A program made the translations under genes and the position numbers. From positions 434,001-498,000 of the forward strand of contig JAAVVG010000015.1 in assembly GCA_012976225.1 (NCBI GenBank): DNA of 64,000 bases, read 5' to 3'. This stretch comes from Golubevia sp. BC0850. Lineage: Eukaryota > Basidiomycota > Exobasidiomycetes > Golubeviales > Golubeviaceae. The notes below the pieces were generated by a model. The model saw only the letters and a list, made by a program, of their open reading frames with translations, was not told where the DNA came from and ran no database searches. This document shows positions 1 to 12,291 of the stretch, piece by piece (position 1 is the stretch's first letter; each line of letters begins with the position of its first letter).

Positions 1-180
1 TTTCTTCATTTCCCTCTCTTCATTCTTCTCCATCCATTCTACATCCTACCCCTCTTTGCACCGACGCTTTAGCCTTTCGATCCATCCACCCTTACTTTTC
101 AGCAACATCCTCAAACCCTCAGCCGGCCTGCCACTGCCCTCTCAAGAATACAAACCCAAACCTTTGCTATTCTTTTAACC

Positions 181-1923
181 ATGATTTCAACTGCTCAACC
201 TCAATATTCTCCAAGAGGACGTTCAACCTCAAAGTTTTCTAGAAGCTCAAAGCCTCTTCAACCTCAACCATCCAGAACTTCTTCAGGTCCGATTTTCACA
301 ATCACTTCTGACGATTCTACCACTTCAAGTGAACTATCTCTAGAAGGATTGAATGGTCTCTCTTCATTTCCACCAAGAAATAGAATGTCAAGAAGTTCAA
401 ATCAATCAACCTTCTCAAATTCATCTTTATTCGTTCCTTCCACAGATGGTAGGGGTAGAATCATTCCTAAAGGAAGCTTCACTGCTACTTCTGATTTCAA
501 CTCTTCTTCTTCTTCCAATCCAACTCCAAAAAGAGCTGAAACAAGATCTTTGCCTTTAAACGCTAGGAAATCAACTTCTGCCTCAACTTTCAGATCAATG
601 ACTTTAAAGATGGCTCAAAACCACTTCGTCAACCTTTCCAAAGAGCATCAAGTTCAAGTTCAAGGTCAAGGATCAACCGCTTTGATTCAAGAAGAAGGAC
701 AATCTGCAGTCATCGATTCAAGTGACGAAGAAGATTCCAGTGATGAACAAGAAATCGAAGCTCCAACCTCTACAGCAATGAAGAACTTCTATTCAAGCTC
801 TCATCCTCTTAGAAGAATGCCATCCACTCTCTACAATCTATCAAGAGACTTTTCATTGAACCAGAAATTCCCTGACGCTCCTAAACGTCGTCATTCAAGA
901 GGAGGTTATTCGAGCTTAAACATCAGCACTTTGAACCATGCTCAACCAACTACAAGAAGAGCTTTCGCTAGAACTTGGTCAGGAGAAACGATTCCTTTCG
1001 CAGATGATGAAGATGAAGAAATCAAATCTCAACAGGAAAAGGGAACTAAATTTGGAATGAAGCCAACTTCTCGTTTCTCTTCCGAATCTTCTTCATCATC
1101 TTCAGAGGAGGAAACTTCTTTCTCTTCAACTGAAGATTTAGATTTAGATGAAAGCTCAGAAGAAGGATCGGTCGAAGATTTAGAGAACATCGATTTAAGT
1201 GATGAAGATGAAGAAGAAGAATTTAACCAAGTCTTACAATCCGAAATCTATCAGAATTTAACTCCAGAGAAGGTTACCTTTCACTCTCTAGAAAAGCTAT
1301 CTACCTCTTCCTCAGAAAGTTTAACTTCCACTTCAACTCTCGACTCTATCTCAACCAATCAAACTTCAATCCAGGATTCGGAAGAAGAGCTCAAGCCAGA
1401 AGAAGACGATCACAAGAGATACGATTCCGACTCAGACAACTCTCTCTACAGAGGTTTCACAAACTCGATTTTCTCATCTTCAGAAGAAGAGTTTGAATCA
1501 GACGAAGAAGATTCCACTTTCCAAAGTCAACCTTCCAAACCTTTCTACGGAGCTTGTCCTTCTTACGATTACAGATCTACTCACCATTTAAACCGTCAAC
1601 AACTCAAAGCCTACAACTCAAGATCTAGTCCTTCAAACCGTTTCTCTTCAGCACCGTTCGAGAGCGATTCAGAGGATTCAGATGATTGGGAATTCGGTCA
1701 TTCTATCAGAGAAGAAGAAGATGACGATGAAGAATTCGAAACCATCATCTTAGGAATCGGAAATATCAACGATGAAGTCTCTCAACCTTTACAGGAAACT
1801 GCAGTCAAACCAAATCCAAGACCTACCTCAATTGCTGAAATGCAAAGAAAAGTTAACCTTCCAGTTATAGTTGCTCCAAAGAACGTCGTCGATAAGCTAT
1901 TGGCTCGTAGAACTTCAGCTTAA
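181..1923 (+). CDS. Ser-rich acidic low-complexity protein, unknown function
   Basis: A single uninterrupted reading frame of 580 residues starts at the first ATG after a pyrimidine-rich leader. I do not recognise the family. The protein is dominated by serine runs and acidic clusters (for example SSDEEDSSDEQE around residue 180 and a DEDEEEEF patch near 340), which are typical of intrinsically disordered, casein-kinase-2-rich proteins. Two parts look more constrained: a basic Arg/His/Pro segment around residues 195-250 and a C-terminal tail of about 30 residues rich in hydrophobics and ending in Lys-Leu-Leu-Ala-Arg-Arg. No transmembrane segment or signal peptide is visible. Coding is supported by length, by one continuous frame and by strong use of codons such as TCT, TCA and GAA, as in neighbouring genes. 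A regulatory or scaffold role is only a guess. Confidence 0.75.
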   Translation: MISTAQPQYSPRGRSTSKFSRSSKPLQPQPSRTSSGPIFTITSDDSTTSSELSLEGLNGLSSFPPRNRMSRSSNQSTFSNSSLFVPSTDGRGRIIPKGSFTATSDFNSSSSSNPTPKRAETRSLPLNARKSTSASTFRSMTLKMAQNHFVNLSKEHQVQVQGQGSTALIQEEGQSAVIDSSDEEDSSDEQEIEAPTSTAMKNFYSSSHPLRRMPSTLYNLSRDFSLNQKFPDAPKRRHSRGGYSSLNISTLNHAQPTTRRAFARTWSGETIPFADDEDEEIKSQQEKGTKFGMKPTSRFSSESSSSSSEEETSFSSTEDLDLDESSEEGSVEDLENIDLSDEDEEEEFNQVLQSEIYQNLTPEKVTFHSLEKLSTSSSESLTSTSTLDSISTNQTSIQDSEEELKPEEDDHKRYDSDSDNSLYRGFTNSIFSSSEEEFESDEEDSTFQSQPSKPFYGACPSYDYRSTHHLNRQQLKAYNSRSSPSNRFSSAPFESDSEDSDDWEFGHSIREEEDDDEEFETIILGIGNINDEVSQPLQETAVKPNPRPTSIAEMQRKVNLPVIVAPKNVVDKLLARRTSA

Positions 1924-2513
1924 ACTCAACACATAAAAAACTGAGCTCCCTCTTCCAGAATTTCTTCTCTCGTTTCTAGTTCCCAAGCTTTCATCAATTT
2001 CAAGTCAGTCTCATTACATTCAATCGCATCCAATTTTTTCCTATAATGGTAGCTTTCACTCAGCTCTTTCAATCTTCAAGCAATTTTTCCTGTATTTCTA
2101 AATCTAGAATCAAGCTCTCTTATCTAAACCTCTATATCATTTCCGATATCCGATTTCTGTCTATCTTCGACAAGCTTTCCCGACTCTGTCTCTATTACTC
2201 CAGTGCTCTCCTTTCGTCTTCTCTCTATATTTTGTTTTGCTTCTCCTGCTTTCTCTTCTCTTTTTCACTTTCTGCTCAAAACTGTATCAAATCTTTTCCG
2301 TTCTTTCTTGTATTCCAACGCTTTCTAGTTTCTCGTTTCCTTTTGAATATCAAAAGAAGTTCTTCATTTGCACTTCATCTCTGCCTGAAACCCCACTCAC
2401 AATGAGATCTAAAACTCTCTCACTGATCATGCACCAGTCAGCATTCCAGACAAATCAAAAAGAGACTCAGATTGCAACGTCGTTAAAAAAAAATAAAAAA
2501 TTCTGAAACGATC
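1924..2513. other. Intergenic, no gene seen
   Basis: This is the 3' flank shared by the Ser-rich gene and the convergent VPS2 gene. It is pyrimidine-rich. The short open frames in it (for example 2046-2405) have low-complexity Ser/Phe/Leu translations and no family resemblance, so I treat them as chance. Confidence 0.6.
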
Positions 2514-3941
2514 TCAATCCCTCCTCAACTGATCTAACCTAGCTTGCAATCGATCCTCATCACTCATTCCACCACTCCCACCACCACCAGTATTTCCACC
2601 TCCTGAATTGTTATTATTATTCGAGTTAGAATTTCCACTTCCAGAAGGACCTGAACTTCCAATTCCTTCACCGATTGCAACTTTTTCAGCAGGAGCACTT
2701 AAAGGTGCATTTAAAGATCCAGAAGGAGCTTCTCCAAGCTATGACAATTCGATGTTAGGTAGATTCGAAAGAAGAGAAAAGCAAAGGAGAAAGAAAAAGA
2801 GGGTAGGTGTTCAGCAAAAGGTAAAAAGAAGCCTGAATCGAAAAGAGAGAGAGACCGCTTCTTTCAAGAATCCAACTAACCTGTTGTCCCAACCCAACTC
2901 CAATCTCATCCAAAACCTCCTTTAAAATAGCATCACCTTCTTCTTCTTCTCCAATTTCTTCATCATCCATTACTTCATCTACAGCGTCTCCCATCATTTC
3001 TTCCTTCATATCCATTACTTCACTTTCTTTTTCAAATTCTCTCATAATCTTTGAAATAGCAGGCAAATTCATTGATTTGTTCATAGTACCCATTGCTTTT
3101 GTTGCTCCTTTCATTGCTTCTGCCATTTGTTGATTGGAACGTAAGGATTGAATTCTCAATGAAACCGCTTGTAACTGAGTTCTCATTTGATAGAATTTTT
3201 GAATATGTTTTCTAGTTCGAACTAGGTCTTTGGCCATTATTTTACAGGCTTGCTGAGGAGGGGAAAAAAGGGTTAGGGAGAGAGTTAGAACGTGGAGAGA
3301 GGGGGGGGGGAAAGAGTACAGATTTCAAACTGCGCCTGAGGTGGATCATGGCTCTCTCCTTCGAGGGTCAATAATTAATCATTTTGACTGGGGGAATAAA
3401 AAGTGGATTGTATGCCAGTAGAAGCTGAATCATAAAGATAGAACGAGGTTGACCTGATAGACAGATGAATCAACACCGTTATCAGCTAGCTACCTTGGAT
3501 TCTCTCCTTTCTTATGAAACCCTTCGATCTTATCTTTGGGCTTCCAGTCTTTCAGTCTTGAATATTCCAATACTGAAATGTTTCTCTAAGGAAAGAGATC
3601 TCTACCTGTCTAAGATAAGATTAAGGTGACTGCTTTGTACTATCACCACTTGACTCCACTGCCTCACTCCACTCCCATCCATCTCTGATATGCACTGATT
3701 CTATCTATCTCTCTCTCTCTCTCTTTCTATACGGAATAACTGAGTAATCTTAACCTATACTGACCATCTGACCTTGCTTTGCACTCTTCTTGATGTCTGA
3801 AATTAATTTCTTTTCCTGACCTTCAAGTTTAGATCTCTCTCTATCCAATTCCCTTTGAGCTTTCTGTAAAGACCTTTGATGTTGACGTAGCCTTTCAGCT
3901 GGCGTCTTGGCTCGTCCAAACAGTGATTCAACGATGTTCAT
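2514..3941 (-). CDS. VPS2: ESCRT-III subunit Vps2/CHMP2 (Did4)
   Basis: Three exons (3941-3765, 3252-2881, 2738-2514) join in phase 0 to give 257 residues. The N-terminus carries FGRAKTPAERLRQHQRSL, close to human CHMP2A. The core has LDRERSKLEGQEKKLI and then IMAKDLVRTR, KAMGTMNKSMNLP and EVMDMKEEMMGDAVDE, all signatures of the Snf7 fold. The last residues, LQARLDQLRRD, form a MIM1 motif for binding the Vps4 MIT domain. Vps2 caps ESCRT-III filaments on endosomes and recruits Vps4 for membrane scission. A Ser/Asn/Gly linker before the MIM1 is longer than in animals. Intron 1 is 512 nt, long for this window, and includes a CT repeat near 3710-3727. Splice sites are GTCAGT..CAG and GTTAGT..TAG. 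The gene is head to head with the micropeptide gene at 4016. Confidence 0.95.
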
Positions 3942-4015
3942 CTTTTTGGGTATTAAGTTGTTGTGTTGTGGTTGTGATGGTATTAGCTATAGCTACAGCT
4001 CTCTTTCCTCTCCTA
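3942..4015. promoter_or_regulatory. 74-nt bidirectional spacer between VPS2 and the micropeptide gene
   Basis: Only 74 nt separate the VPS2 start codon (minus strand, 3941) from the ATG at 4016 on the plus strand. Any promoter must be shared or lie inside the neighbouring transcribed regions. The spacer is rich in TTG/GTG and has no clear TATA box. Confidence 0.45.
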
Positions 4016-5481
<1,466 letters not shown>

Positions 5482-6030
5482 AAAAAAGACTCTCACAGCC
5501 GGAAGACTTCTATGGAGATTCCCGATTCGATTCTTCAATGACTCCTTTCTTTGGAAGATTCCAGTGAACTCCTCCTTGATCGAAGACCTTCCCAGTTCGT
5601 GATTCTCTCATCAGGCTAACACCTTTTTCCAAAGGCTTCCATATTTTTTTATTCCAACGACGCAACTCATTGAGTTTTTCTAAATTCCAAAAGACGCGAG
5701 GTAGTGAAACAAAGAACCGATGATGATGGCTGAGATGGAAGAATCAAACTCTCCACCGATTACCAGAGGCCCTCTTTCTTAAAGTCGGTCTCAGAAGCGA
5801 CAGCACTCCTTCACTTCAGGTTTGAAGATTGGTTCATCATGAGCTTGAGAAAGTGGAGATTGTTGAATGTAATTAGAAGACAGGATAGGAGTTGAGTTTG
5901 AGAGAGAACATGTGAAGGTGAGAGGAGAGAATGTTGGTGGCGAAACCGAAGATGAGTTGATAGGATGACGTTAAACGATAGATGACTAGAGACAGATACA
6001 GCTATAGAGAGAGAGGGAGAGAGAGAAAGA

Positions 6031-6062
<32 letters not shown>

Positions 6063-6186
6063 ACAGAAAGAACAGAAAGAAGCGAAACGGGGAAAGAGGA
6101 AGATAAACTTTGGGGGTAAAGGGGACTTTTCCTAGAATCATTACGGAAAGGGTATAAAGCTCGATAGAACGAGAAAACTTGAAGAT
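5482..6186. other. Convergent 3' intergenic region with GA microsatellite
   Basis: This lies between the ends of UMP kinase and the RGS-LOV gene. A purine tract of repeated GA, broken by a few GGG and AAA, covers about 6005-6062. No gene was recognised. Confidence 0.6.
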
Positions 6187-9100
6187 TCAACCGAACAAGC
6201 AGACCATGGCGAAACTACTGTTATCCCTATCAAGGAGAGGAGTTAAGATCATAGTAGTCCAGACCACGACGACGTCCTTATCATCCTTCTTGACGAGACT
6301 CCACTTCTTACTGGGTTGTCTGATTCCAACTCTCATACTCAGCCCTTCTCCTTTGGAGATGGCTGCTGAAACCTTTGCTCTTAAGACCTTGGTGTCTTCC
6401 TTGTCGTTTCCACGTAGGAGTGAGAGGACGTCAGCGTGCACTAAAGGCGAATTGAGCACTTGACGAGAGGTATCTGTCTTCAATCCAAAGTATCGAACTG
6501 TGAGAGAGATGAAAATTCGACGAAGGGCAAAGAAAGGTCAATTGAGAGGGTCTCCGAAAGCTTCAAAAGAGCTTCACTCCTTCGCGATCAAGCGAGAGTA
6601 AAGGTCGAGAGGAACGGAAGGCTCATTCAGACTCACCTAGCTCTGGAGTAGCGAAAAGTACTTCTCTCTTCTGTCTTCTAAATATCAACAGCTTTCCAGT
6701 CTGTTGAGAGAAGAAGTCCATTTGATCATCGATGGTACTAGCGTTCTTTCGAGTAGTTGGTATCGACGCTTCTGCTCCAGGAAGTCTTTGAGCAGCTTGA
6801 CTTGAATTTCCTTTCCCAAACATCTTCATGAATCCAGACTTCTTAGACACTGAAGCCGTTCCAGTTTCCATTCCAGGAGGAGCTAGCATTCCGACTGCCA
6901 TGTTGGCGTTGTAGCCATGTTGATTGTCCTTCAGTGGATCGTAGGCTCCTGCCGCACCAGCAGCTCCTCCATGTCTGTTGTTACCACTTCTAACAGAACC
7001 ATGATCGTGAGTAGAAGATCCTTCGATAGCTCCTGAACCAGCGGCGTGTTGAGTACCGAGGAAACGAGCCATACTTGCACTGACCTGAAGTGGAGAGATG
7101 AGAGTTGGAATTGTTAGGAGTCGTATGGCGACGAGACAGAAAGACGCTCCCCGGTAACACTCACTTCTCTACCGTTCACCAAGTTCTTTAGTTCGCCACT
7201 TCTTGCCTCGTGAGAGCCAGCAGTGAGGAAAGCTAGACTTTTTGAAGAAGCCAAGGTTCCAGTGACGTTGGTCTGAGATCCGATGAAGTAAGCCAAGCTT
7301 CCATTAGCTTCTCTCAACGGAATGATGTTCAGAAGGCACCAGAAAGGAGTTCCATCCAGCTTGTAATTGAGAATGAGTTCGGTGAGAGGTTCCCCAGAGT
7401 TGAGAGCGTCTCTGATTCTTTGGATCGAGTCAGGGTTGGTCGAAGGCCCCTGTAAGAATCGACAGTTCCTTCCAATGATCTAGAAGGATTTCAGAAGAGT
7501 AGAGAAGATCATCAAGTCAGAAAACGTCGACTGAAAATGTACACCGAGGACTTCGCTTTCGAACTCACTTGCTCTCTTTTGTACCCGGTGACTGTGAGAG
7601 CGAGGGTAGGAAGCATATCGGAAACAAAGTCGTCAGTTATGAAGTTCATGTTTGAAATCAGAATCGCATCGACTCACCCGAAGTGAATCCACCCGAGACC
7701 AACACGATTGGATTCTCTCTCAATCTAGGATTGGTGAGACAGTAGCAGTCTCCAAGTCCATTCATCTCATTTGGATCAAAGTAGTCGGAGTTGAGGGAGA
7801 CTTTAGCTTGTTCGATAAGTTGCGAACGGATAAAGCGTTGGAATTCGTTGGCACTGAAGGGAGTAAAGAGGGAAGGTAGAAAAGAAAGACTTGAGCTTGA
7901 ATTCTTTGGAGGATTAGAGGTAGCTAAGTTCGAGCCGTTCACGCACTAGAAAGAGGTAAGAAGATGATTCTGAGCATCGTCAATCCCTCCGATTCTCAAG
8001 TCAAAGGTTGTTTTGACGGAATCGAAGACACCTTCATCTACTTCGATAGGTAACTTTTGATGACCCATCGAGTCGGAGGACAGGTAGAGATCGTGCATAG
8101 CCTGAGAAGAGAGGAGTAGAAAGGAAAGGGAGGAGAAGAGAAGAGAAAGACCAGTCTAATGAGTGAACACTTCGACTCTCTGGCTTTGCTTCGAGAAGTC
8201 GACAGAATTTCAAGTTCCAGTCTATCCTTTCATCAAGGTAGTGAAACCTATACATCTTCATATCCAACTCACCTCGGCTGAATCCTTGATAATGGTGATC
8301 ATCTTTGAAAACTGAATCATGTCGAAAAGCATGTCCAACTTGGTTTCCGTTCCCTCAGCTCTGACGAGATACTCTCTGAACCTGTGTCTTCCAAGAGGAT
8401 CTGAGATCAACTGTTCGAAGATAGTACGACTGATGAGACGACGTAGGGACCAATCCATATCTCTGCGGACATTGGAGATTGGCTTCGAAGTTCTGGAGGA
8501 AAGGAGTTCAGAAAAACAAAATCGGTCAGTTGAGAGTGAGAAGTTCTCTTCTCTCCAGAGTAAGGTAATACTTACAATTCACCAGGACGAATAGTACTCC
8601 AATCCGGAAGATTATGAACGTTCTGTATTCCTCCAGATGATGTAATAGGTTGAGCGAATGAAGGTGGAATGAATTCCAAAAGCTTCGAACGATGGGTTGC
8701 ACGTCTATAAAAGTTACCTTCTTCTTCATTTCTAGGACTTCCGTCTCCATCCCCATCACGAGCATGGACTTCTCTGATAGTTTGCCTAAGTTTTGAATAG
8801 TCAGTAGCATCCTCTTGTCTCCTAGCTGAAGAGTTTTGATATTCTTGTTTCAACCCTCTTAGACTTCCAGCGGTTCTCATGTTGACTTCAGGTTCAGATT
8901 CATCGACTGAGGGTCTCATGGGAGAACTGGATCTACTTTGATTTCTTACAACCGTAAGTAAAGAAGATGGAGATCTTATCATATCATTTTGATTTTGATT
9001 CTGATTCATATCGTTAAGACTTCCAGAACGAAGAGGAGGATTTGGATGTAGATGACGAGAATCTTCTTCGTTGAATGCTACTTGCTTTTGATATTGATTT

Positions 9101-9891
9101 TGAGCTTCTCTTAGGCTGTCATGAGATGTTGAACTACGAAGAACGTTACTGTTGTTGTTTTGATGAGAACTATAAGAACCTGGAGGATTTGGAGTCTCAG
9201 CTGCTTCGTCGTTGTTCTCACTATAAGCGTAGTATTCGTCATCGTCTTCCTCTTCTTCTTCGACTTGTTCGTATTTGACCTTGAGTTTTCCAGCGTAAGT
9301 AGTGTAAGGACGAGGAACATTACCTCCAGCTCCGGAGTTGCTGATGCTAGAGTCGACTCTTGAATTAGATCTAGTTGAATTTGGAGAATCTCTTGCAGAA
9401 GCGGACAAGCTCCCGAAAGTGTTATCGCTGTCTGCATTGGAAGGAGTCGAGTCTGTGGATTGACCTCTAGAGATACGATTCTCAGCTGAATGATAGCCTA
9501 CTGGTCTCAGAATGGTCTTGTTGTTATAATTCTGAACGGGAACAGTTGCGAAGTCCATGGCTTTCAATGCAGGTTCGATGGAACCGTGGGTAGAGTTGGA
9601 AAGGTTTGACTTGAAGAGACCACGTCTGAAGGTTGAGTCCGAGTTGTCGTTTCTGAAAGATAAAGGTGGGGATTAAGACTTTGGTAAGACAAATGGAGAG
9701 AAGTTGGAAGAGGGAAAGCGAAAAGCATCTTTGAGTTTCCCAAAGCGGAATCATCCAACTCACCCGTCGTCTTCTTGAGGATTACGACGTCTTCTTGATT
9801 CTAAATTATCCTTGGTTTCCATTGGGTGAGGTGGAAAGAAGAAAGAATCCTCTTTTTGAAGATTTCCAAATGTTGGACTGTGTTGTTCCAT
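6187..9891 (-). CDS. RGS-LOV blue-light receptor (BcLOV4-like)
   Basis: Nine exons (9891-9764, 9652-8576, 8492-8273, 8101-7947, 7853-7678, 7591-7569, 7479-7165, 7084-6637, 6497-6187) join exactly in frame to 950 residues. Residues 1-400 are disordered and Ser/Asn-rich. An RGS domain follows from about 427 (FEQLISDPLGRHRFREYL) to about 550. A LOV domain starts near 567 (ENPIVLVSGGF). It has the flavin-adduct motif GRNCRFLQG with Cys599, NYKLDGTPF, and FIGSQTNVTG with the signalling Gln662. LOV domains bind FMN and form a cysteine adduct in blue light. RGS domains accelerate G-alpha GTPase. In Botrytis BcLOV4 this pair drives light-dependent membrane recruitment. The Asn usually following FW is Cys641 here (FWCLL). 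Exon 6 is only 23 nt, in the LOV core. The last exon encodes a basic/aliphatic tail (residues 848-950). Confidence 0.9.
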
Positions 9892-11309
9892 GAAAGGTGA
9901 GAGAAGAAGAGGGAAGAAGTGGGACGAGATGAGGAGAAGAAGAAGAAGTTTGCAAGATCGCTTCGTGGTCGCTTTTATAAGGTTTTCAAGACTTTTAATT
10001 ACAACACCAAACTTTCAATCTTTCTGGGGTCACCCGCTGAATTGGGTCAACATCGTTACCTGAGGCCAGATGCGCTTCAAAGCATTACAGGGCATAACGG
10101 TCACAAGCGGCTGCGAGATCGACTCGGACGCTGATTCAGATCGATCTCTCCCCTTCCCACAAGACCACAGCGCAGTCATTCTACAACTCCACTTGTTGGC
10201 GTCGAAGATCATATGATTTTGTTTTCACTATGAGCATTTAGTCGTTCCTGTCCATACCAGAAGGGGTGACCTGGATCGCTGGATCCCTGGATCCTCTTTT
10301 GGGCCTTTCTTTCTTTCCGCTTCCAATTCTCCCTTCCTTTCCCTTTCTTTCTCCCCTGTCAAATTGGAATTCTGACTTTCAAATCATTTTAATTTAGAAA
10401 TTCAGCCCAGCTGCCACAATTCAAGGGATGAAGCAAAGGAGGTGTCGAACTTCTCAAAACAGACTTCCTTCTATCTCGTCGACATCCATCCCTTGTGAGG
10501 TTCCTCTTTCAACTCCTTGCCAAGTTAGAATTTCGATCTCACAAGAGAAGCAAGGGGGTCATCAAAGATCGAGATGTGTCAACAGAGAAACTCTGTAAAG
10601 ATTTTGGGGGGGGGGGGGGTTGGAGTTCTTCTACGAGTACAAAGGGTAAAACAGTTAAAACGAATCGACTCAATCTTCAGAATCGATGAGGACTCGCGAA
10701 ATCGAGTTGACAGACATCCTGAGAGAGATTGGCTTGGATGAAAAAAATAACATGAAAGGATGGATCTTGCAAAGGAAAAATAAAACCGAAAACGAGAAAC
10801 TACAATTTGAATTTAAACACTTGAAAACATTCTATTCTGAGAATTGAAGAAAGGTTTACTTGGCGTAGGTCCATACGTTACGGAGAACTAATTGGGGAAC
10901 AAAGGGAGTAAGAAAGGGAGAAGAGTGTCAGCGAGGTTAATCGGCAGGTCTGGAAACGAAGCACGTTGCAACCTTGAGCTTCTGGGTATCAGGCCAGAAG
11001 ACTGAACAGTCGATTCGAATTGAGAATAGAGGTTCATCTCTACAATTCAAAGAGAGATCTACGATGAGCAACACTCAGCTGTTCAGCCAAGTGCTCCTGT
11101 CCTGCCTCCGACCCTCAATCTCTCCATCGAAACCCCTTCCAGCTTCCAACCATTCCGACCCGCATGCACCCATTTGAACCTCAAATTGAAAAAGATGGAA
11201 GAGGAAATTGAAAGTTGTAGAAGCAGTCTGACACTCTGGAGCCCACTGATTTAAGCCAAGGGCTGGGCTTTTGAGTTCTTAATCTGCTCCTTGAAAGATT
11301 GATCTTTGC
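9892..11309. other. Intergenic region with poly-G tract
   Basis: This is the upstream region of the RGS-LOV gene and the 3' flank of RPS21. A G homopolymer of about 13 lies near 10603-10620. Short open frames exist but their translations look like noise. No RNA gene was identified. Confidence 0.5.
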
Positions 11310-12291
11310 TCACGTCACATACTGGAATCCTGCACTCAACTCTAAGAAGTTGTTGTCGAGCGCAGACTGTCAGGAGCTGGAATTGGTATGATTTGGGGGA
11401 TGGGTTGGGGGTGGATTCGGAAAATGATGGGCCTATCTTCAGGAGGAAGTCTTGAGGAATAGAGTTGATCTCTCTCGTTCTCTTTCTAGGATGAGATGTT
11501 GAAGATTTGATGTTGGGTTGAAGTTTGATTTCCCTTCTTTCGTTCCCAGTTCCGTTACTCCCTTCTTTTACCATCCTGACCCCACCAGCAGCTGAAACCT
11601 CCCATCTCCAAATCTCGAATCTCTCAACCAAAAGACTTCCATCGTAATACTCACGTCCCTCCTTGGTAGCCAATCTGTTTAATGAATCATCGGCTTCTCC
11701 AGCGTTACGGACGTAACCAGAGAGAGCGAAGGTGGTGTTCTGACCTGGGATGATCTTTCCTTCAGCATCAACGTCACCGACGGCGATTTGAACAGAGGCA
11801 TGATCCTTGGCCTCAATGAGACGACCAGTGGCAGCACATTTTCTTGGGACGTAGATGTCGACGAGGTCTCCCTGTTAGAAGAGGAAGAGGAGGGAGGATG
11901 GGAGAGACTCAAGGATGAGCTTGGTGTCTTCAAGGATTGCGAATGAATGGGATTCTTGTACTGTATTTTATGGTAATTTCAATCTGATAATAATTTCAAT
12001 CTTAATCTTGATCTTGATTCTGGATGCATTGAGGATAAGTTGATGGGTTCTGAGATTTCGTCCTTCTGTCTTCTGCTGCTGCTGTCATAATGCCTCTGCC
12101 CCCATCTGGCTTTCCCTCTCTGACTCTTCCAATTAGCACTTCTGGCTCATCAATCCACTTTTTCTACGATTCAACTCCTTCCAGTAGCTCTAGCGTTGAT
12201 GCGTTGAGGCTTGCAGCGCTTTCTTCTGGATTGAAAATTCTTCCTCTCTCTTTTCATCCTTCTCTCGGATACTCACGCGATCGTTTTCCAT
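11310..12291 (-). CDS. RPS21: 40S ribosomal protein S21 (eS21)
   Basis: The first exon is 15 nt (12291-12277, MENDR). It is followed by a 405-nt intron with donor GTGAGT and then exon 2 (11871-11655), which carries [33 protein letters not shown] and ESDD-like [15 protein letters not shown]. These are unmistakable eS21 sequences. The protein is a small-subunit component of about 85 residues. The 3' exon is uncertain. Exon 2 ends in phase 1 at GTGAGT (11654). The acceptor I chose (TGCAG, exon from 11329) gives a six-residue tail and a total of 83 residues. Other acceptors would extend the end to about 11251 with a different tail. The first exon coding only five residues is typical of fungal ribosomal protein genes. 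Confidence 0.85.

Noticed and set aside
2046-2405. 119-residue plus-strand frame after the Ser-rich gene
   Set aside because: Ser/Phe/Leu low complexity from pyrimidine-rich DNA, no domain and no splice support. Probably 3' untranslated sequence.
6005-6062. GA-rich tract taken for a CRISPR-like or satellite array
   Set aside because: Simple dinucleotide repeat with interruptions. No spacers and a eukaryotic context.
8572-9437. Extra frames overlapping RGS-LOV exon 2 on both strands
   Set aside because: Their composition follows from the Ser/Asn-rich disordered coding sequence in the other frame. The RGS-LOV frame is fixed by splicing at both ends.
11872-12276. Possible snoRNA in RPS21 intron 1 (TGATGAG as a C box)
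   Set aside because: No CTGA D box at suitable spacing and no terminal stem.
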